The notes: a model not told the origin generated them from the letters alone. Shown: positions 1 to 8,413, numbered from the stretch's first letter. The stretch: DNA of 64,000 nt from Mesorhizobium carmichaelinearum (GCF_900199455.1 NZ_FZQR01000008.1:1-64000); one strand, 5' to 3'. Made by a program: numbers and translations.

Positions 1-17
1 ACCGACTTCATCCCCAC

Positions 18-47
18 ACCATCAGCTCGCCACGACGAGCTGATGGT
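18..47. other. Perfect 12-bp inverted repeat
   Basis: Arms 18-29 and 36-47 are exact reverse complements with a 6-nt loop. No T-run follows on either strand. A reading frame that runs in from the left edge stops at 41-43 inside the right arm, so this may be the 3' end of the insertion-sequence helper gene together with its hairpin. That is inference only. Confidence 0.5.
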
Positions 48-64
48 CGCAAATCAAAGCATCA

Positions 65-127
65 GGGGGGTCAAAATTGGACGCCGATTCCCCAGCTTAT
101 GGGGTCAATTTTGCACGCCGATTCACA
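65..127. mobile_element. Terminal repeats of an IS21-type insertion sequence (one end only)
   Basis: Two 25-nt direct repeats, 67-91 and 101-125, match at 21 of 25 positions with a 34-bp period. Multiple related terminal repeats containing the core GGTCAA...ACGCCGATT are typical of IS21-family ends, and the element would end in CA near 125-127. The rest of the element lies left of the window. The family assignment is from memory of such ends; no transposase gene is visible. Right after it begins recombinase coding sequence that lacks its N-terminal half, so the IS appears to have inserted into that gene. Confidence 0.6.
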
Positions 128-875
128 TGTCAGCTACGTAACATCCAATTCGGCCCCCCTGTTGAATACTTTCATTCGCACCGTTGTGAAGGCGCGTTCG
201 CTTGATCAGGAGCACCCCTATCTAGCGACCCTTTCCACGTCGCAGATACGGGACTCGTGGATCAACTATGCCTACCTCAGCACAGGACAGACTCTGGTGG
301 CGCAATATGGGGGAGGACATCGCAACCAGCGAACCCTTAGACACTACCTATCGGTGCGACGGTACAGGCGCGATAGCGAAAAAAAGTACCGAATACTTCA
401 GGACCACATATTTTCCGAGATAGTCGGCGCTCGACGGCTCGATCCAACGCGCCTGCGGATCCTCGTTCAAAAAGGGCAGATCACCCCCGAAGAGGAAGCC
501 AGGCTTATGGATCTGCGCAGTCGCACCCGCCACGGCATGCGCTGCCTTGATCCCCAGCACCCGCCTAAGGAACTCGTTCCAGACCATGTGTCCGGGGAAT
601 TATGCCGGCTGCAGCGATGCACAGGATGCCCTCACGGAGTGGCGTTCGACGATGCAGTAAAGCCCCTCGCCTACGCGCTCGCAGACCTTCATGCCGAAAG
701 AAGGTTGCGGCCGCTGGACGCCTGGCGAGGCACGTCGCTCGAAGACGAAGAGAAGTCCATTGCGGCAACCCTTCGCCAATTCGATCAAGATACCGTACGC
801 GCAGCTTACCAAGCGCGTGTCGAGGAACTGCGGTCCGGAACAGCGCGAGTTTTCGATGCCTACCCACTCTACTAG
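128..875 (+). pseudogene. Tyrosine recombinase, C-terminal part only (interrupted by IS end)
   Basis: About 249 codons remain. They hold the C-terminal catalytic end of a phage-integrase-type recombinase: the GGGH box near 309-320 and the nucleophile Tyr of RHYLS at 344-346. A Cys cluster follows (C near 543, then C-x5-C-x2-C around 602-632), which is common in the large recombinases of Tn554-like trios. The Arg and Lys catalytic residues should lie upstream and are absent. The frame is open to the window edge through the IS end, so the apparent ATG at 99 sits in IS sequence and is not the native start. It overlaps the next recombinase start by 20 bp, as in recombinase trios. The fragment cannot be active alone. 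Confidence 0.65.
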
Positions 876-2904
876 TCCTGCGATGGACAGCTGGCGCCAA
901 GACAGACTGGTCGAGGCCGGCCATTTTCCCTCACTCGCCATGCTCGACTGGAATGCGCTGAGGCGCATTGAGATCTTTCCAGGCTGCAGACTCGGCGATC
1001 CCATCCTTCAAGTCCCCGAGACATACCTTCCCCCGGGGGCAATGCGGCGTCCAGGATCGCGGCGTCGCGACCCTTCGCTCGGCGGAAAGCTATTCGCTGG
1101 GGTGGAAGAAGCCGTCGCACGACACCGTGACGAGAACGTCCGCCGCGCACTTTTGGTCCTCTGGCTACCCCACGACGGAAAGAGAGGCGGAAACGGCCTG
1201 GGGCCATCGAGCTGGCTCACCCACAGCGGGCTATTTCTGCGGGCTGTGTCATACCTCATCGAGGACGCCCCGCCAGATCTTTGCGAGATCTGGGGTCTCT
1301 TTCACGACGACCGGCGGCCAAAGTTCAACAAGATCACGAGTAGCAAGCGTAGTCGAGACGATCTGGAAACGATCTATCAACGCCTCAGAAAAGGGGCTGC
1401 AAGAGGATTCATTCCAGATTTGCTAGGCTCGTCTCCACCTCAAGCCAAGCCAAGAGCATCGGCAGAGCAAAGCCACAAAAACCCCATAGACAGCGACGAC
1501 GAAGGTACCCAAGAAGACGAGCAAATTGAGATCACCAACGCTGCCGAAAAAGAACATTTCGACGACCAGTTCGTGGTGGAAATTATCGGAAGATCGATAT
1601 GGATCATCGAGAATATCGCGGAAAAATGCATTCAGTGCTGGTCGAATGCCGAAGAAATCGCCCAACAAAATCCCGGGCTTTCGTATGAGCAAGTAAAACT
1701 CCGAAAGAATGCTATCGTATCCGGGTTCGATTGGTATGGCGATGATATAAAACACCAATCAACGCTCCCATTCAAGGTTCGCCAGAGAGTCGACCATCAG
1801 CGTTATGCCTTGTCCGATGCTTGGCCGCCAAAAAATTATGGCTCACTCGCACTTTTGATTGGCCTTATTCAGGCGCTCGACTTCACGCTTCTTGCGTTTT
1901 GCACAGCTGCACGGCACCACGAAATCTCGGGCACACGCGCGGAAGTGAAAGCCGGCGAGCAATCAGATGGGCGGATGCACTCGCGCACGCACAAGATGAA
2001 ACCGATGATAGGCGGCGAGGAACGGGACTGGCCGCTGCATCCAATGGCCACGCGGGCCTTGGCGCTGCAAGAGAAGTTGGCATCGGTAATCCGCCCCGAA
2101 GGCAAGCGGCATCTTTGGGTGCAGTTCAAGTCCTTGGAGGAGTCTCGAAGGGGGGGACATCTCGCCAATATGACGGAACCCATGGTGTACGCGGTTGATC
2201 ACCTTGGGCTTACCGAAGGATGCAACGGCAGGCCCCACGGCCATCGTTGGAGACACACGGTAACACGATTGGTTGCTCTTGCAGTGGTCGAATCCATGCA
2301 GCTGTTGTTGGACCTGTTGGGGCATGCCGACTTTGAGCACTTACTAGCCTATTTGTTGTCAAATCCGGACCTTTCGTCAGAAGTGATGGAGACGGCAGCC
2401 GAAGCGTCGATCGTCCTGGCTAGCACCGCCATCGAGGAGGTACTGGACGGCAGAGCCGGCGGACCAGCGGCCGCCACGCTGAAGAGCGGTCTCGAGGGTA
2501 TGGCGATGCGGCGAGGGATCGAGGCCTTCGGAACGGATGACCGTCGCGAAGCGGCCGAGATCTTGACGGCGAACGGAACTTATTGGGGCCTAGTCCGTCC
2601 CGGCATTATCTGCACCAAGGCACCAGGCCAGTTCGGAGCATGCACCAAGGGCCGGGGAGCCCCGGACAAGGGAGGCTGTCGCGCAGATTGCGCAGCTCGC
2701 CTCGAACTGGAGCTTGCCAAGGCGCAGTGCCGCCAGGAATTGCTGACTCAGATTGACGAGTATTCTCGCTCAACAGATTACCCCATGGCCGTGGCCCGCC
2801 TCAAAGGTCAAATACTGGCGAATCTTCATCGATGGGAGGAGGTCCGGGAGGAGATGGTCGCTCGGTTTGAAATAGCTGGCCAGATCTGGCGTGGTGTGTC
2901 GTGA
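856..2904 (+). CDS. Tyrosine recombinase, second member of a trio
   Basis: A 682-aa site-specific recombinase, predicted to cut and rejoin DNA for element excision and integration. The catalytic set is visible: Arg in AARHHEIS (about residue 353), Lys in RTHKMKP (about 380), His-x-x-Arg in GHRWRHT (about 463), the GH box LLGHADF, and Tyr in LLAYLL (about 499). A Cys-rich tail with Cys at about 586, 596, 608 and 612 could bind metal. An acidic, low-complexity linker (about 215-245) separates the N-terminal region from the catalytic domain. I chose the ATG at 856, which overlaps the previous frame; ATG 883 is also possible. The length is near the Tn554 TnpB size class. It looks intact but lost its partner to the IS insertion. 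Confidence 0.7.
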   Translation: MPTHSTSPAMDSWRQDRLVEAGHFPSLAMLDWNALRRIEIFPGCRLGDPILQVPETYLPPGAMRRPGSRRRDPSLGGKLFAGVEEAVARHRDENVRRALLVLWLPHDGKRGGNGLGPSSWLTHSGLFLRAVSYLIEDAPPDLCEIWGLFHDDRRPKFNKITSSKRSRDDLETIYQRLRKGAARGFIPDLLGSSPPQAKPRASAEQSHKNPIDSDDEGTQEDEQIEITNAAEKEHFDDQFVVEIIGRSIWIIENIAEKCIQCWSNAEEIAQQNPGLSYEQVKLRKNAIVSGFDWYGDDIKHQSTLPFKVRQRVDHQRYALSDAWPPKNYGSLALLIGLIQALDFTLLAFCTAARHHEISGTRAEVKAGEQSDGRMHSRTHKMKPMIGGEERDWPLHPMATRALALQEKLASVIRPEGKRHLWVQFKSLEESRRGGHLANMTEPMVYAVDHLGLTEGCNGRPHGHRWRHTVTRLVALAVVESMQLLLDLLGHADFEHLLAYLLSNPDLSSEVMETAAEASIVLASTAIEEVLDGRAGGPAAATLKSGLEGMAMRRGIEAFGTDDRREAAEILTANGTYWGLVRPGIICTKAPGQFGACTKGRGAPDKGGCRADCAARLELELAKAQCRQELLTQIDEYSRSTDYPMAVARLKGQILANLHRWEEVREEMVARFEIAGQIWRGVS

Positions 2905-3479
2905 CCGAGGTGTCCCACAAACGGCGACCACGGAGGCACACGGCAAAGAAAGGTGCCGCCGCTCCACGGATACTCGTGCCCTGCGCCCCGCACGACCTTG
3001 AAAGCTTCGAGCGCATCGACTGGACACTAAGGACAATCCTAAAGGAGGTGAAGCAGAACCGTGGAAAGTATCCTCACTCTGCGCGGGCCCCGACCATACG
3101 AGAGGTCCTCGTCAGGGGAGGCCTGAGCAAGACCTATCTGGAATTTCAAGGCGGGAATCTCTACCGCGAGAACCTGAAAGAGCGATACAAGAAAAAGATC
3201 AAGCGCGTCCTCGGGCGAATTGCGACTGCGCGATATCGATCTCAATCGCCTGCTCAATCCGCAGCCGAAACGGCTCGAGCGGACACCAGCGCCTGGTCCA
3301 AGCTGCGAGATCAGCTGCAAGCTCTGAAGCAGCGCTGGGTCGAGGCAGAACTTGAATACATCGACGCCGAGAGCCGTGTCCGGAAGCTTGAAGAATCGGT
3401 TCAAGAACTAACCGGGGAAAACGAGAGGCTTCGGAGCCTTCTCACCGAGTCAAACATCCGCGTCCTACATCGAACCTAA
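2901..3479 (+). CDS. Small basic coiled-coil protein, third member of recombinase trio
   Basis: A 192-aa protein whose GTG start at 2901 overlaps the recombinase stop by 4 bp, so the two are translationally coupled. The N-terminus is very basic. Residues about 40-105 resemble a DNA-binding fold (APTIREVLVRGGLSKTYL looks like a helix-turn-helix), and residues about 125-185 form a heptad-rich coiled coil. By position and shape it matches the small TnpC/DUF6262-like or GmtX-like helper that accompanies paired tyrosine recombinases. It probably assists synapsis or target choice. I cannot name its exact family from sequence alone. Confidence 0.55.
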   Translation: MTEVSHKRRPRRHTAKKGAAAPRILVPCAPHDLESFERIDWTLRTILKEVKQNRGKYPHSARAPTIREVLVRGGLSKTYLEFQGGNLYRENLKERYKKKIKRVLGRIATARYRSQSPAQSAAETARADTSAWSKLRDQLQALKQRWVEAELEYIDAESRVRKLEESVQELTGENERLRSLLTESNIRVLHRT

Positions 3480-3739
3480 GTTCGCTCCACCTGCAACGCT
3501 TTCTGCGACTTTCGACAGCCTGGTCGATCGAAGGCGCGTCGGCATTTCCCTCCATTATCGATGTGCCGTCGCTCGCTAAGCAGCGGGTTGGCTTGCCTGA
3601 TACTCACAGCGGATTTTGCGAGTAGCAACGCGAGTAATTCAGCCGTAACATATTGACAACTCTCGCCTTTCTCGGGACGGCATCAATAGAAGATAGGCGC
3701 GACGAGCGGATGCAGCTGAGAACTAGAAGGAACACCAAG

Positions 3740-4045
3740 ATGGCTGCGGCTGAAGTTGCGGCATCAAACGATCAGTACAAGCTAACGCCCTTCGGACGCT
3801 TATGCACCGAAGGGCGTACAGCAATGACAATGACTCGCCCCGAGATGGCCAAACTGGTGAATACCAGTCCTCGCGATATCTCACTCATAGAAACTGGTCA
3901 AAAAACGCCCCCGGCGCACTATGTCGTACTGGTGATGGGTATCCTCGGCTTAGATCTCGAAGAAGTTGAGGCTGCGCTTGCAGCGCAAGATCCTACTTAC
4001 AAACTCACACGAGTTCCGCAGCCACGTTACGGTGACGTGCGATGA
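3740..4045 (+). CDS. XRE-type HTH regulator coupled to ImmA-like peptidase
   Basis: A 101-aa protein. Residues about 20-75 carry a Cro/C1-type helix-turn-helix (TRPEMAKLVNTSPRDISLIE) followed by a leucine-rich dimerisation helix. The ATG at 3740 is preceded by AAGGAA about 8 nt upstream; an in-frame ATG at 3710 lacks a good ribosome site. The stop overlaps the next ATG by 4 bp. Repressors paired with ImmA/IrrE peptidases usually control mobile elements or act as antitoxin-like partners, and the peptidase is expected to cleave or relieve the repressor. Its targets are not visible here; autoregulation is likely but not shown. Confidence 0.75.
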   Translation: MAAAEVAASNDQYKLTPFGRLCTEGRTAMTMTRPEMAKLVNTSPRDISLIETGQKTPPAHYVVLVMGILGLDLEEVEAALAAQDPTYKLTRVPQPRYGDVR

Positions 4046-4755
4046 AAAATGTCTATATCGCCAAGGGCGCTTCTCTTCATCAGATCAATCGCTTGGCAGA
4101 GACAATTCGTGCCTCAGCGTTTGACTCCAGTGAAGGAGAGATAGACATAATTCGATACTTGGAAATCGACCTGCCTAAGATTTTTCCTGGGCTATATCTC
4201 TTCATAGAAGACGATGTGACAATGGGTGCTCGTCGTGCCTTTATATCTGAAGACCCCTTAGGAATAGTCGTTTCCGAGAGCATCTACGAAGCTGCCGCCC
4301 AAAAATCAGCGTTCGCTACAGAAGTTCTTCTTCATGAGGTAGGGCATCTTTTCCTGCACCACAGATATGCAGCGCTCGGCCTAAATAACGCTGACGCCGT
4401 GTATCGAGATAGAATCAAAGATACGCCGTTGCCCAACAGTGCAGAGTGGCAAGCAACGGCATTCGCCCTTTGCTTTCTTTATCCATATTCGTTTTGCAAA
4501 AGATATAAAACTGCCATAGAAATCAAAAAAGCTTATAAATTGACTGAAAGGCAGGCCATTAGAATCCACAAGCATCTAGGCCGCTTAAAGATGCGTCAAG
4601 ATCAAACCAGTCTGTCCAAAGAGGGGAATTGGATCAAAACTGTGATTTCTGATCTCCCTCCCAAAAAAGCCATTGAACGGACTGCCGATCCGGTCGGCCA
4701 GTTTTCACTATTTTTTAGCGGCAGGCGACCAGAGAATAATTTGTTGGATGCATAG
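4042..4755 (+). CDS. ImmA/IrrE family metallo-endopeptidase
   Basis: A 237-aa protein with the zinc-peptidase motif HEVGH at about residues 98-102 and a downstream Glu in NSAEWQATAFA (about 135), as expected of ImmA/IrrE (COG2856) peptidases. It starts inside the stop of the XRE gene (ATGA), so the two form a regulator/protease module. Family knowledge suggests it degrades its partner repressor under stress or acts as the effector of a toxin-antitoxin-like pair. Base composition is visibly more AT-rich than the chromosomal genes that follow, consistent with acquired DNA. Which of the two roles applies cannot be told from sequence. Confidence 0.8.
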   Translation: MKNVYIAKGASLHQINRLAETIRASAFDSSEGEIDIIRYLEIDLPKIFPGLYLFIEDDVTMGARRAFISEDPLGIVVSESIYEAAAQKSAFATEVLLHEVGHLFLHHRYAALGLNNADAVYRDRIKDTPLPNSAEWQATAFALCFLYPYSFCKRYKTAIEIKKAYKLTERQAIRIHKHLGRLKMRQDQTSLSKEGNWIKTVISDLPPKKAIERTADPVGQFSLFFSGRRPENNLLDA

Positions 4756-4760
4756 CAGGA

Positions 4761-4783
4761 CGTCCTGAATGGAATTCAGGACG
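4761..4783. terminator. Hairpin between convergent genes at the island edge
   Basis: Ten-bp perfect arms, 4761-4770 and 4774-4783, with a 3-nt loop sit just after the ImmA-like stop and before the end of the convergent chromosomal gene. No T-run follows, so terminator function is uncertain. The position coincides with the change from AT-richer accessory DNA to typical chromosomal sequence. Confidence 0.4.
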
Positions 4784-4831
4784 ACACGCCGCTTCGAGCC
4801 ACCTCCTGGGTCATCAACCAGAGCCCAACAC

Positions 4832-5458
4832 CTACCCAGCCGGCAACACTCGCAGCGTCTGCTCGTCAAACAACGGCTCATCCTGCCCCGCCCGAACGAA
4901 CAGCACTTTCCGCGCCTCACCTGCCGGCACCTCGAAATACTGGACGCCGTCAGGCATTTCGCCCCAATCCCCGCAGGGTGGTTCGGGAACTTCATCGGGA
5001 TTAGCAAGCGCGGCGAGTTCTTTCGCGTAGGCGGCGTCGGGGCTGAATGTGTAGCGCCTGACGCCGGCGGGCACGGTGCCCTCGGTGTAAGGCGCCAGCA
5101 CGCAGCGGGCGCTGACGGCCTTGTCGGTCTTTTCCAGGAACAGGCGCTGTACGGCAGCCTCGGCGGTTTCGCCGGATTTGAGGTCGAACACCTCGACCAG
5201 CGGATCGGCGTCACCACCATCGCTGTATTTGATGGCGAGTGCGTTGCCGGCGAATTCGAAGTGGATCTGGCGGAAGCCGAAGTCGCAGCGCTGCGCCCAG
5301 GCGGCAAGGCCGATCGTCTTGTCTGCCAGCTTTTCCCAAACGCATTTGTCGATCGGCGGGCGCGATGGCGCGGGTTCATCCGCGCGTGCCAGGCCGTATA
5401 TCGTCACGGACGCAAGCAGGATGCTGATCCAAACGATCGATCTCATGGCGCTAGTCAT
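4832..5458 (-). CDS. Secreted hypothetical protein
   Basis: A 208-aa protein with an N-terminal signal peptide (hydrophobic SIVWISILLASVTIYGLA, cleavage probably near ARA-DE), so it is predicted periplasmic. Four or more Cys (in KCVWE, AQRCDF, ARCVLA, PPCGDW) could form disulfides. I do not recognise a domain. The ATG at 5458 overlaps the stop of the upstream gene by 8 bp and has an AGGA about 8 nt before it. It is probably co-transcribed with the similarly secreted neighbour. Function unknown. Confidence 0.7.
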   Translation of the reverse strand: MTSAMRSIVWISILLASVTIYGLARADEPAPSRPPIDKCVWEKLADKTIGLAAWAQRCDFGFRQIHFEFAGNALAIKYSDGGDADPLVEVFDLKSGETAEAAVQRLFLEKTDKAVSARCVLAPYTEGTVPAGVRRYTFSPDAAYAKELAALANPDEVPEPPCGDWGEMPDGVQYFEVPAGEARKVLFVRAGQDEPLFDEQTLRVLPAG

Positions 5459-5972
5459 CGCTGCATCCTGTCAGAGTGAAGGCATCCCAGGCCGAGCCGT
5501 CCGGATTGGCGTTGGCGAAATCGGCCCATTCGGTGAAAGCCACGCCGAAATCGGGCAGCAGCAACCCTTTCGGCGCCGGTGTCGCTTCGCGCGAATTCAG
5601 CTGCTCCGCGCCGCCGCCGGTCAAGGCGTAGACCTGACCGTCCCATATCCTGCACAGGCCGCTGCCATCTTGCAGGCCTGCTTCGCGGTCGTCGTCGGTG
5701 CAGGTGTGGCGGATGGTGCCGAGCGGAAAAGAATTCTTGCCGTTGGTCCAGGTGATGTCGGCCGGCAGGTTTTTGTCCGTGTTGGGCACGCGCAGCGAAA
5801 ACACCTGCGCCGTCAGCGCCGTCGGCTCATTGTCGAGCGGCCGGAATTGCAGAACCGCGCCCGAACGTGGCTCACGGTAGGTGGCGTGGCTCAGCAAACA
5901 TTCCCTTGCGCTCGCCGCTTGCATCGGGCCGAGCAGCCCCAGGAGAACAAAGGCCAGTTTGCGAAGGATCAC
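5451..5972 (-). CDS. Secreted hypothetical protein
   Basis: I place the start at GTG 5972, preceded by GGAG with 8-nt spacing; the frame stays open further upstream but would run into the neighbouring gene. The 173-aa product starts with a clear signal peptide (KLAFVLLGLLGPMQAASA) and the mature part has several Cys (ECLL, HTCTD, GLCRIW, TGCSDD). No recognised domain. It lies in a minus-strand run with the DUF3592 protein upstream (43-bp gap) and another secreted protein overlapping downstream, suggesting a small envelope operon. Confidence 0.65.
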   Translation of the reverse strand: MILRKLAFVLLGLLGPMQAASARECLLSHATYREPRSGAVLQFRPLDNEPTALTAQVFSLRVPNTDKNLPADITWTNGKNSFPLGTIRHTCTDDDREAGLQDGSGLCRIWDGQVYALTGGGAEQLNSREATPAPKGLLLPDFGVAFTEWADFANANPDGSAWDAFTLTGCSDD

Positions 5973-6015
5973 CAGATGTCTCCGGGAAAGCGTTGTGGAA
6001 GCCAAAAGCCTGTCC

Positions 6016-6987
6016 TCACACCAGCCCGACCAGCCAGGCAGCGCCGCCGAGAAAGCCCGCCGAACAAATCCACAGCAGCCAGAGCCCACGCACCCGGCAT
6101 TCGAGCACGGCTGAGCCAGGATTGGCGGGGTCGTAATGCACGTCGACCTTGCTGCCCTCGGCATAGCTTCGTGCCTGACCGCTGACGAGGCCAGGCAGCG
6201 AAGCCGTGACCGTGGCGCCGAAGGTGACGCGGTTGGCGCTGTAGCGCTGGCCGGCGACGCCATAGCTGTAGACGATGCGGGATTTGAAGACGGTGCGCCA
6301 GCGTCGATAGCCACTATAGTTTCGCAGCGCCTGCAGACCTGAGGACTCAATGCGGCCAGCTGCGACCGGCCATTTTGCCGCGTGCTCGGCAAGCGACTTC
6401 TGGGCGAAACCCATGCGCAGGGCGAACAGGCCCATGAACAGCAGCAGTGCCGCGGCGCCGAGATTCTGTGGCTTGGGCAAATGCGGCCGGATCGCCTCCA
6501 GCAAACCGCCGACTGAAAACACCAGAACCAGCGCGCCGATCACCAGCCCCGCCGAGAGCTGGAACATGAACTTGAAGGCGCCGTCCGGCATGGTGCGCTC
6601 GATCACGGCCTTGCTGGGATCAGCTGGATTGTAGAAGACGGTCACCTCCGCGCCGCGGGGAAACTGCGCAAGGGTTTCGGGGACTTCGAAATTCCCCAAA
6701 TTCTCCTTCACGCTGTAGCGCGCGCTTTGAAATTTCTTGCCGCCCACTTTGTATTCGAAGGTGATCGCCGGAAAATTGCGCATCTCGGTGGTATCGCTGC
6801 TGTCCGAGCCAGCGCCCGAGCTTCTGACCTCACGCGCCTCGACGCGCGAGGAGATGATCTTTCCCGGCGTCGGCAACCAGTGGCTCAGCGCCCGCACCTC
6901 GCGCCATTTCACGAAGGTGATGAGCGACAACATGCCGGCAACCGCGCAGGCAAATCCGACCAGCAGAAATTTGAGCTCCAGTTCCAC
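6016..6987 (-). CDS. DUF3592 domain membrane protein
   Basis: About 323 aa with an N-terminal membrane segment (LLVGFACAVAGMLSLITF), two central hydrophobic segments and a C-terminal one. Two extracytoplasmic DUF3592-like beta domains lie between them, each ending in the typical VxVxYxPxNPxxAV element (VTVFYNPADPSKAV and VDVHYDPANPGSAV). The GTG at 6987 follows a G-rich ribosome site; an ATG at 7017 has none. DUF3592 proteins have no settled function. First gene of a run of envelope hypotheticals on this strand. Confidence 0.75.
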   Translation of the reverse strand: MELELKFLLVGFACAVAGMLSLITFVKWREVRALSHWLPTPGKIISSRVEAREVRSSGAGSDSSDTTEMRNFPAITFEYKVGGKKFQSARYSVKENLGNFEVPETLAQFPRGAEVTVFYNPADPSKAVIERTMPDGAFKFMFQLSAGLVIGALVLVFSVGGLLEAIRPHLPKPQNLGAAALLLFMGLFALRMGFAQKSLAEHAAKWPVAAGRIESSGLQALRNYSGYRRWRTVFKSRIVYSYGVAGQRYSANRVTFGATVTASLPGLVSGQARSYAEGSKVDVHYDPANPGSAVLECRVRGLWLLWICSAGFLGGAAWLVGLV

Positions 6988-7206
6988 CCTGATCCCCCCG
7001 GAGTGCAGGAACCTCATATAGACAGCACGTTGACGGCAATGTCTTGTTTATTCGCAGAGGCGCAGGGGTGACGGAGCCGGCAAAGCCAGACATGAACCAG
7101 GCTTCCAGCCGCATCGCCGCACCACCGTTGCTCTTGAGCATCCGTCCTCGACATCGGCTATTGCGACCGTCATCCTGCCCGCATCGCATCCCAGGCGGAA
7201 CACGAC

Positions 7207-7578
7207 ATGATCGATCACATCACCATCGAAGTGGGCGACCTCGAGAAGAGCAAGCTCTTCTATGAACGCGCTTTCGCGCCGTTGGGGTATCGCCTGTCCT
7301 TCGGCAAGGAGGGCGTGTTCTGGGCCTTCGATGTCGGCAATGGTTGCCTGTTCGAGATCCAGCGCACGGGCGAGACGCCGCCGCTCACCCATCTGCATGT
7401 TGCGTTCCGGGTGAAGAGCAAGGCGGAGGTCGATGCATTTCATCAGGCAGCACTTGAGGCGGGCGCCGGGGACAATGGTGCGCCCGGCCCGCGTCCGGAC
7501 TATGCGGAGAAGTATTACGCCTGCTTCGTGCTCGATCCCGATGGCTACAATATCGAGGCGATGATCAACGAGGCGTAA
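7207..7578 (+). CDS. VOC family (glyoxalase-like) protein
   Basis: A 123-aa single vicinal-oxygen-chelate domain. It begins with IDHITIEVGDLEKSKLFYE, has THLHVAF mid-protein and ends DPDGYNIEAM. The His, His and Glu at these places fit the usual metal ligands. A GGCGGA ribosome site precedes the ATG. Members act as lyases, isomerases, dioxygenases or binding proteins, and the substrate cannot be inferred. Stand-alone gene, convergent with the methyltransferase. Confidence 0.85.
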   Translation: MIDHITIEVGDLEKSKLFYERAFAPLGYRLSFGKEGVFWAFDVGNGCLFEIQRTGETPPLTHLHVAFRVKSKAEVDAFHQAALEAGAGDNGAPGPRPDYAEKYYACFVLDPDGYNIEAMINEA

Positions 7579-7603
7579 GGCGTGCCTTTCCTTCTCCTCA
7601 GCG

Positions 7604-8212
7604 TCACGACGGCCTTACGGCCAGGAAGGTGTTCCATTCTTCGCTGTTGCGGCCGATGTTGAAATCGTCTCTGAGAAGCACCAGCCCGGCGGCTTCGAGA
7701 CGGGCCGCGAAGTCGTCCCTGCGCCACAAGACCGTGTGATAGTTGCTGTCCGTCTCGCCATCGCCGTCGCGCATCGATACGAGGAAGGCGCCGCCTGGCC
7801 GCAGCGACCGGGCTATCTTGGCAAGCACCTGGTCGATCTGGTCTCTCGGCACATGGATCAGGACCGCGAGCGCCAGGACGGCATCATAGGGGCCGCCGAG
7901 ATCGTCGGTGAGGAGATCGAGAAGCTCACCCCGTTTGCCGCGCGCGGCCTGCAGCTCGAGAAACCGTTTTGTCGCATCGGTGCGGCGAACCTTGACGCCT
8001 AAACCCTCCAGAAAGTCCGCATCGTAGCCCGCTCCGGACCCGACTTCCAGGATCCGGCCTTCTGTGCCGGCGATCGCCACAAGGCGCTTCAGCGATGCCT
8101 GCTCTCTGTCGTTGGGGACATGCCGCACGATGGCATCGTAACGTTCCGCATAGTCCTCATAGGCACTGATCGTTTGACGGCTCTTAGCCAGAGCTTGCGA
8201 CAACTCATCCAT
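7604..8212 (-). CDS. Class I SAM-dependent methyltransferase
   Basis: A 202-aa Rossmann-fold methyltransferase. Motif I is ILEVGSGAGYDADFLE near residues 54-69, the acidic loop is VRRTDAT, and ALAVLIHVPRDQ and LRPGGAFLVSM are motifs typical of small-molecule methylases. The start at 8212 follows a strong GGAGGGAAGG ribosome site; the frame extends 10 codons further without one. Substrate unknown. It is transcribed away from the DUF1127-like gene side and convergent with the VOC gene. Confidence 0.8.
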   Translation of the reverse strand: MDELSQALAKSRQTISAYEDYAERYDAIVRHVPNDREQASLKRLVAIAGTEGRILEVGSGAGYDADFLEGLGVKVRRTDATKRFLELQAARGKRGELLDLLTDDLGGPYDAVLALAVLIHVPRDQIDQVLAKIARSLRPGGAFLVSMRDGDGETDSNYHTVLWRRDDFAARLEAAGLVLLRDDFNIGRNSEEWNTFLAVRPS

Positions 8213-8251
8213 CCTTCCCTCCCTCGCATTCATGTGGATCAAAAGGCGTGT

Positions 8252-8413
8252 TCAGCGAACGGTGCCGGGAGGCACGTGTCCGTCGAGAACGCCGATGTCG
8301 CGCAGGAAATGATCCGACAGCGAACGCTGGTCGAGCAGCCCGCGCCCGCGGGGTCTGAACGGCGCGGTGAAGAGGTCGAGCACCGGGCGGCGAAGCGTGT
8401 TGTAGAGGGTCAT
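8252..8413 (-). CDS. DUF1127-like small protein
   Basis: A 53-aa basic protein with an AAGGA ribosome site 8 nt before ATG 8413. The C-terminal half (SLSDHFLRDIGVLDGHVPP) resembles the DUF1127 helix (L.DxxLxDIGL.R), somewhat diverged. DUF1127 proteins of alphaproteobacteria are small Arg-rich proteins, some of which affect RNA and phosphate or stress physiology. Divergent to a LysR regulator, which may control it; the shared 105-bp intergenic region would hold the operator. Confidence 0.6.
   Translation of the reverse strand: MTLYNTLRRPVLDLFTAPFRPRGRGLLDQRSLSDHFLRDIGVLDGHVPPGTVR

Noticed and set aside
691..855. An extended N-terminus for the second recombinase, starting at 691
   Set aside because: It would overlap the first recombinase's Cys-rich region by 185 bp and reads as Arg-rich shadow sequence; ATG 856 fits the small overlaps of recombinase trios.
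3650..3690. A TTGACA at 3653-3658 as the XRE gene promoter
   Set aside because: No -10-like hexamer at 16-18 bp; too weak to list as a promoter.
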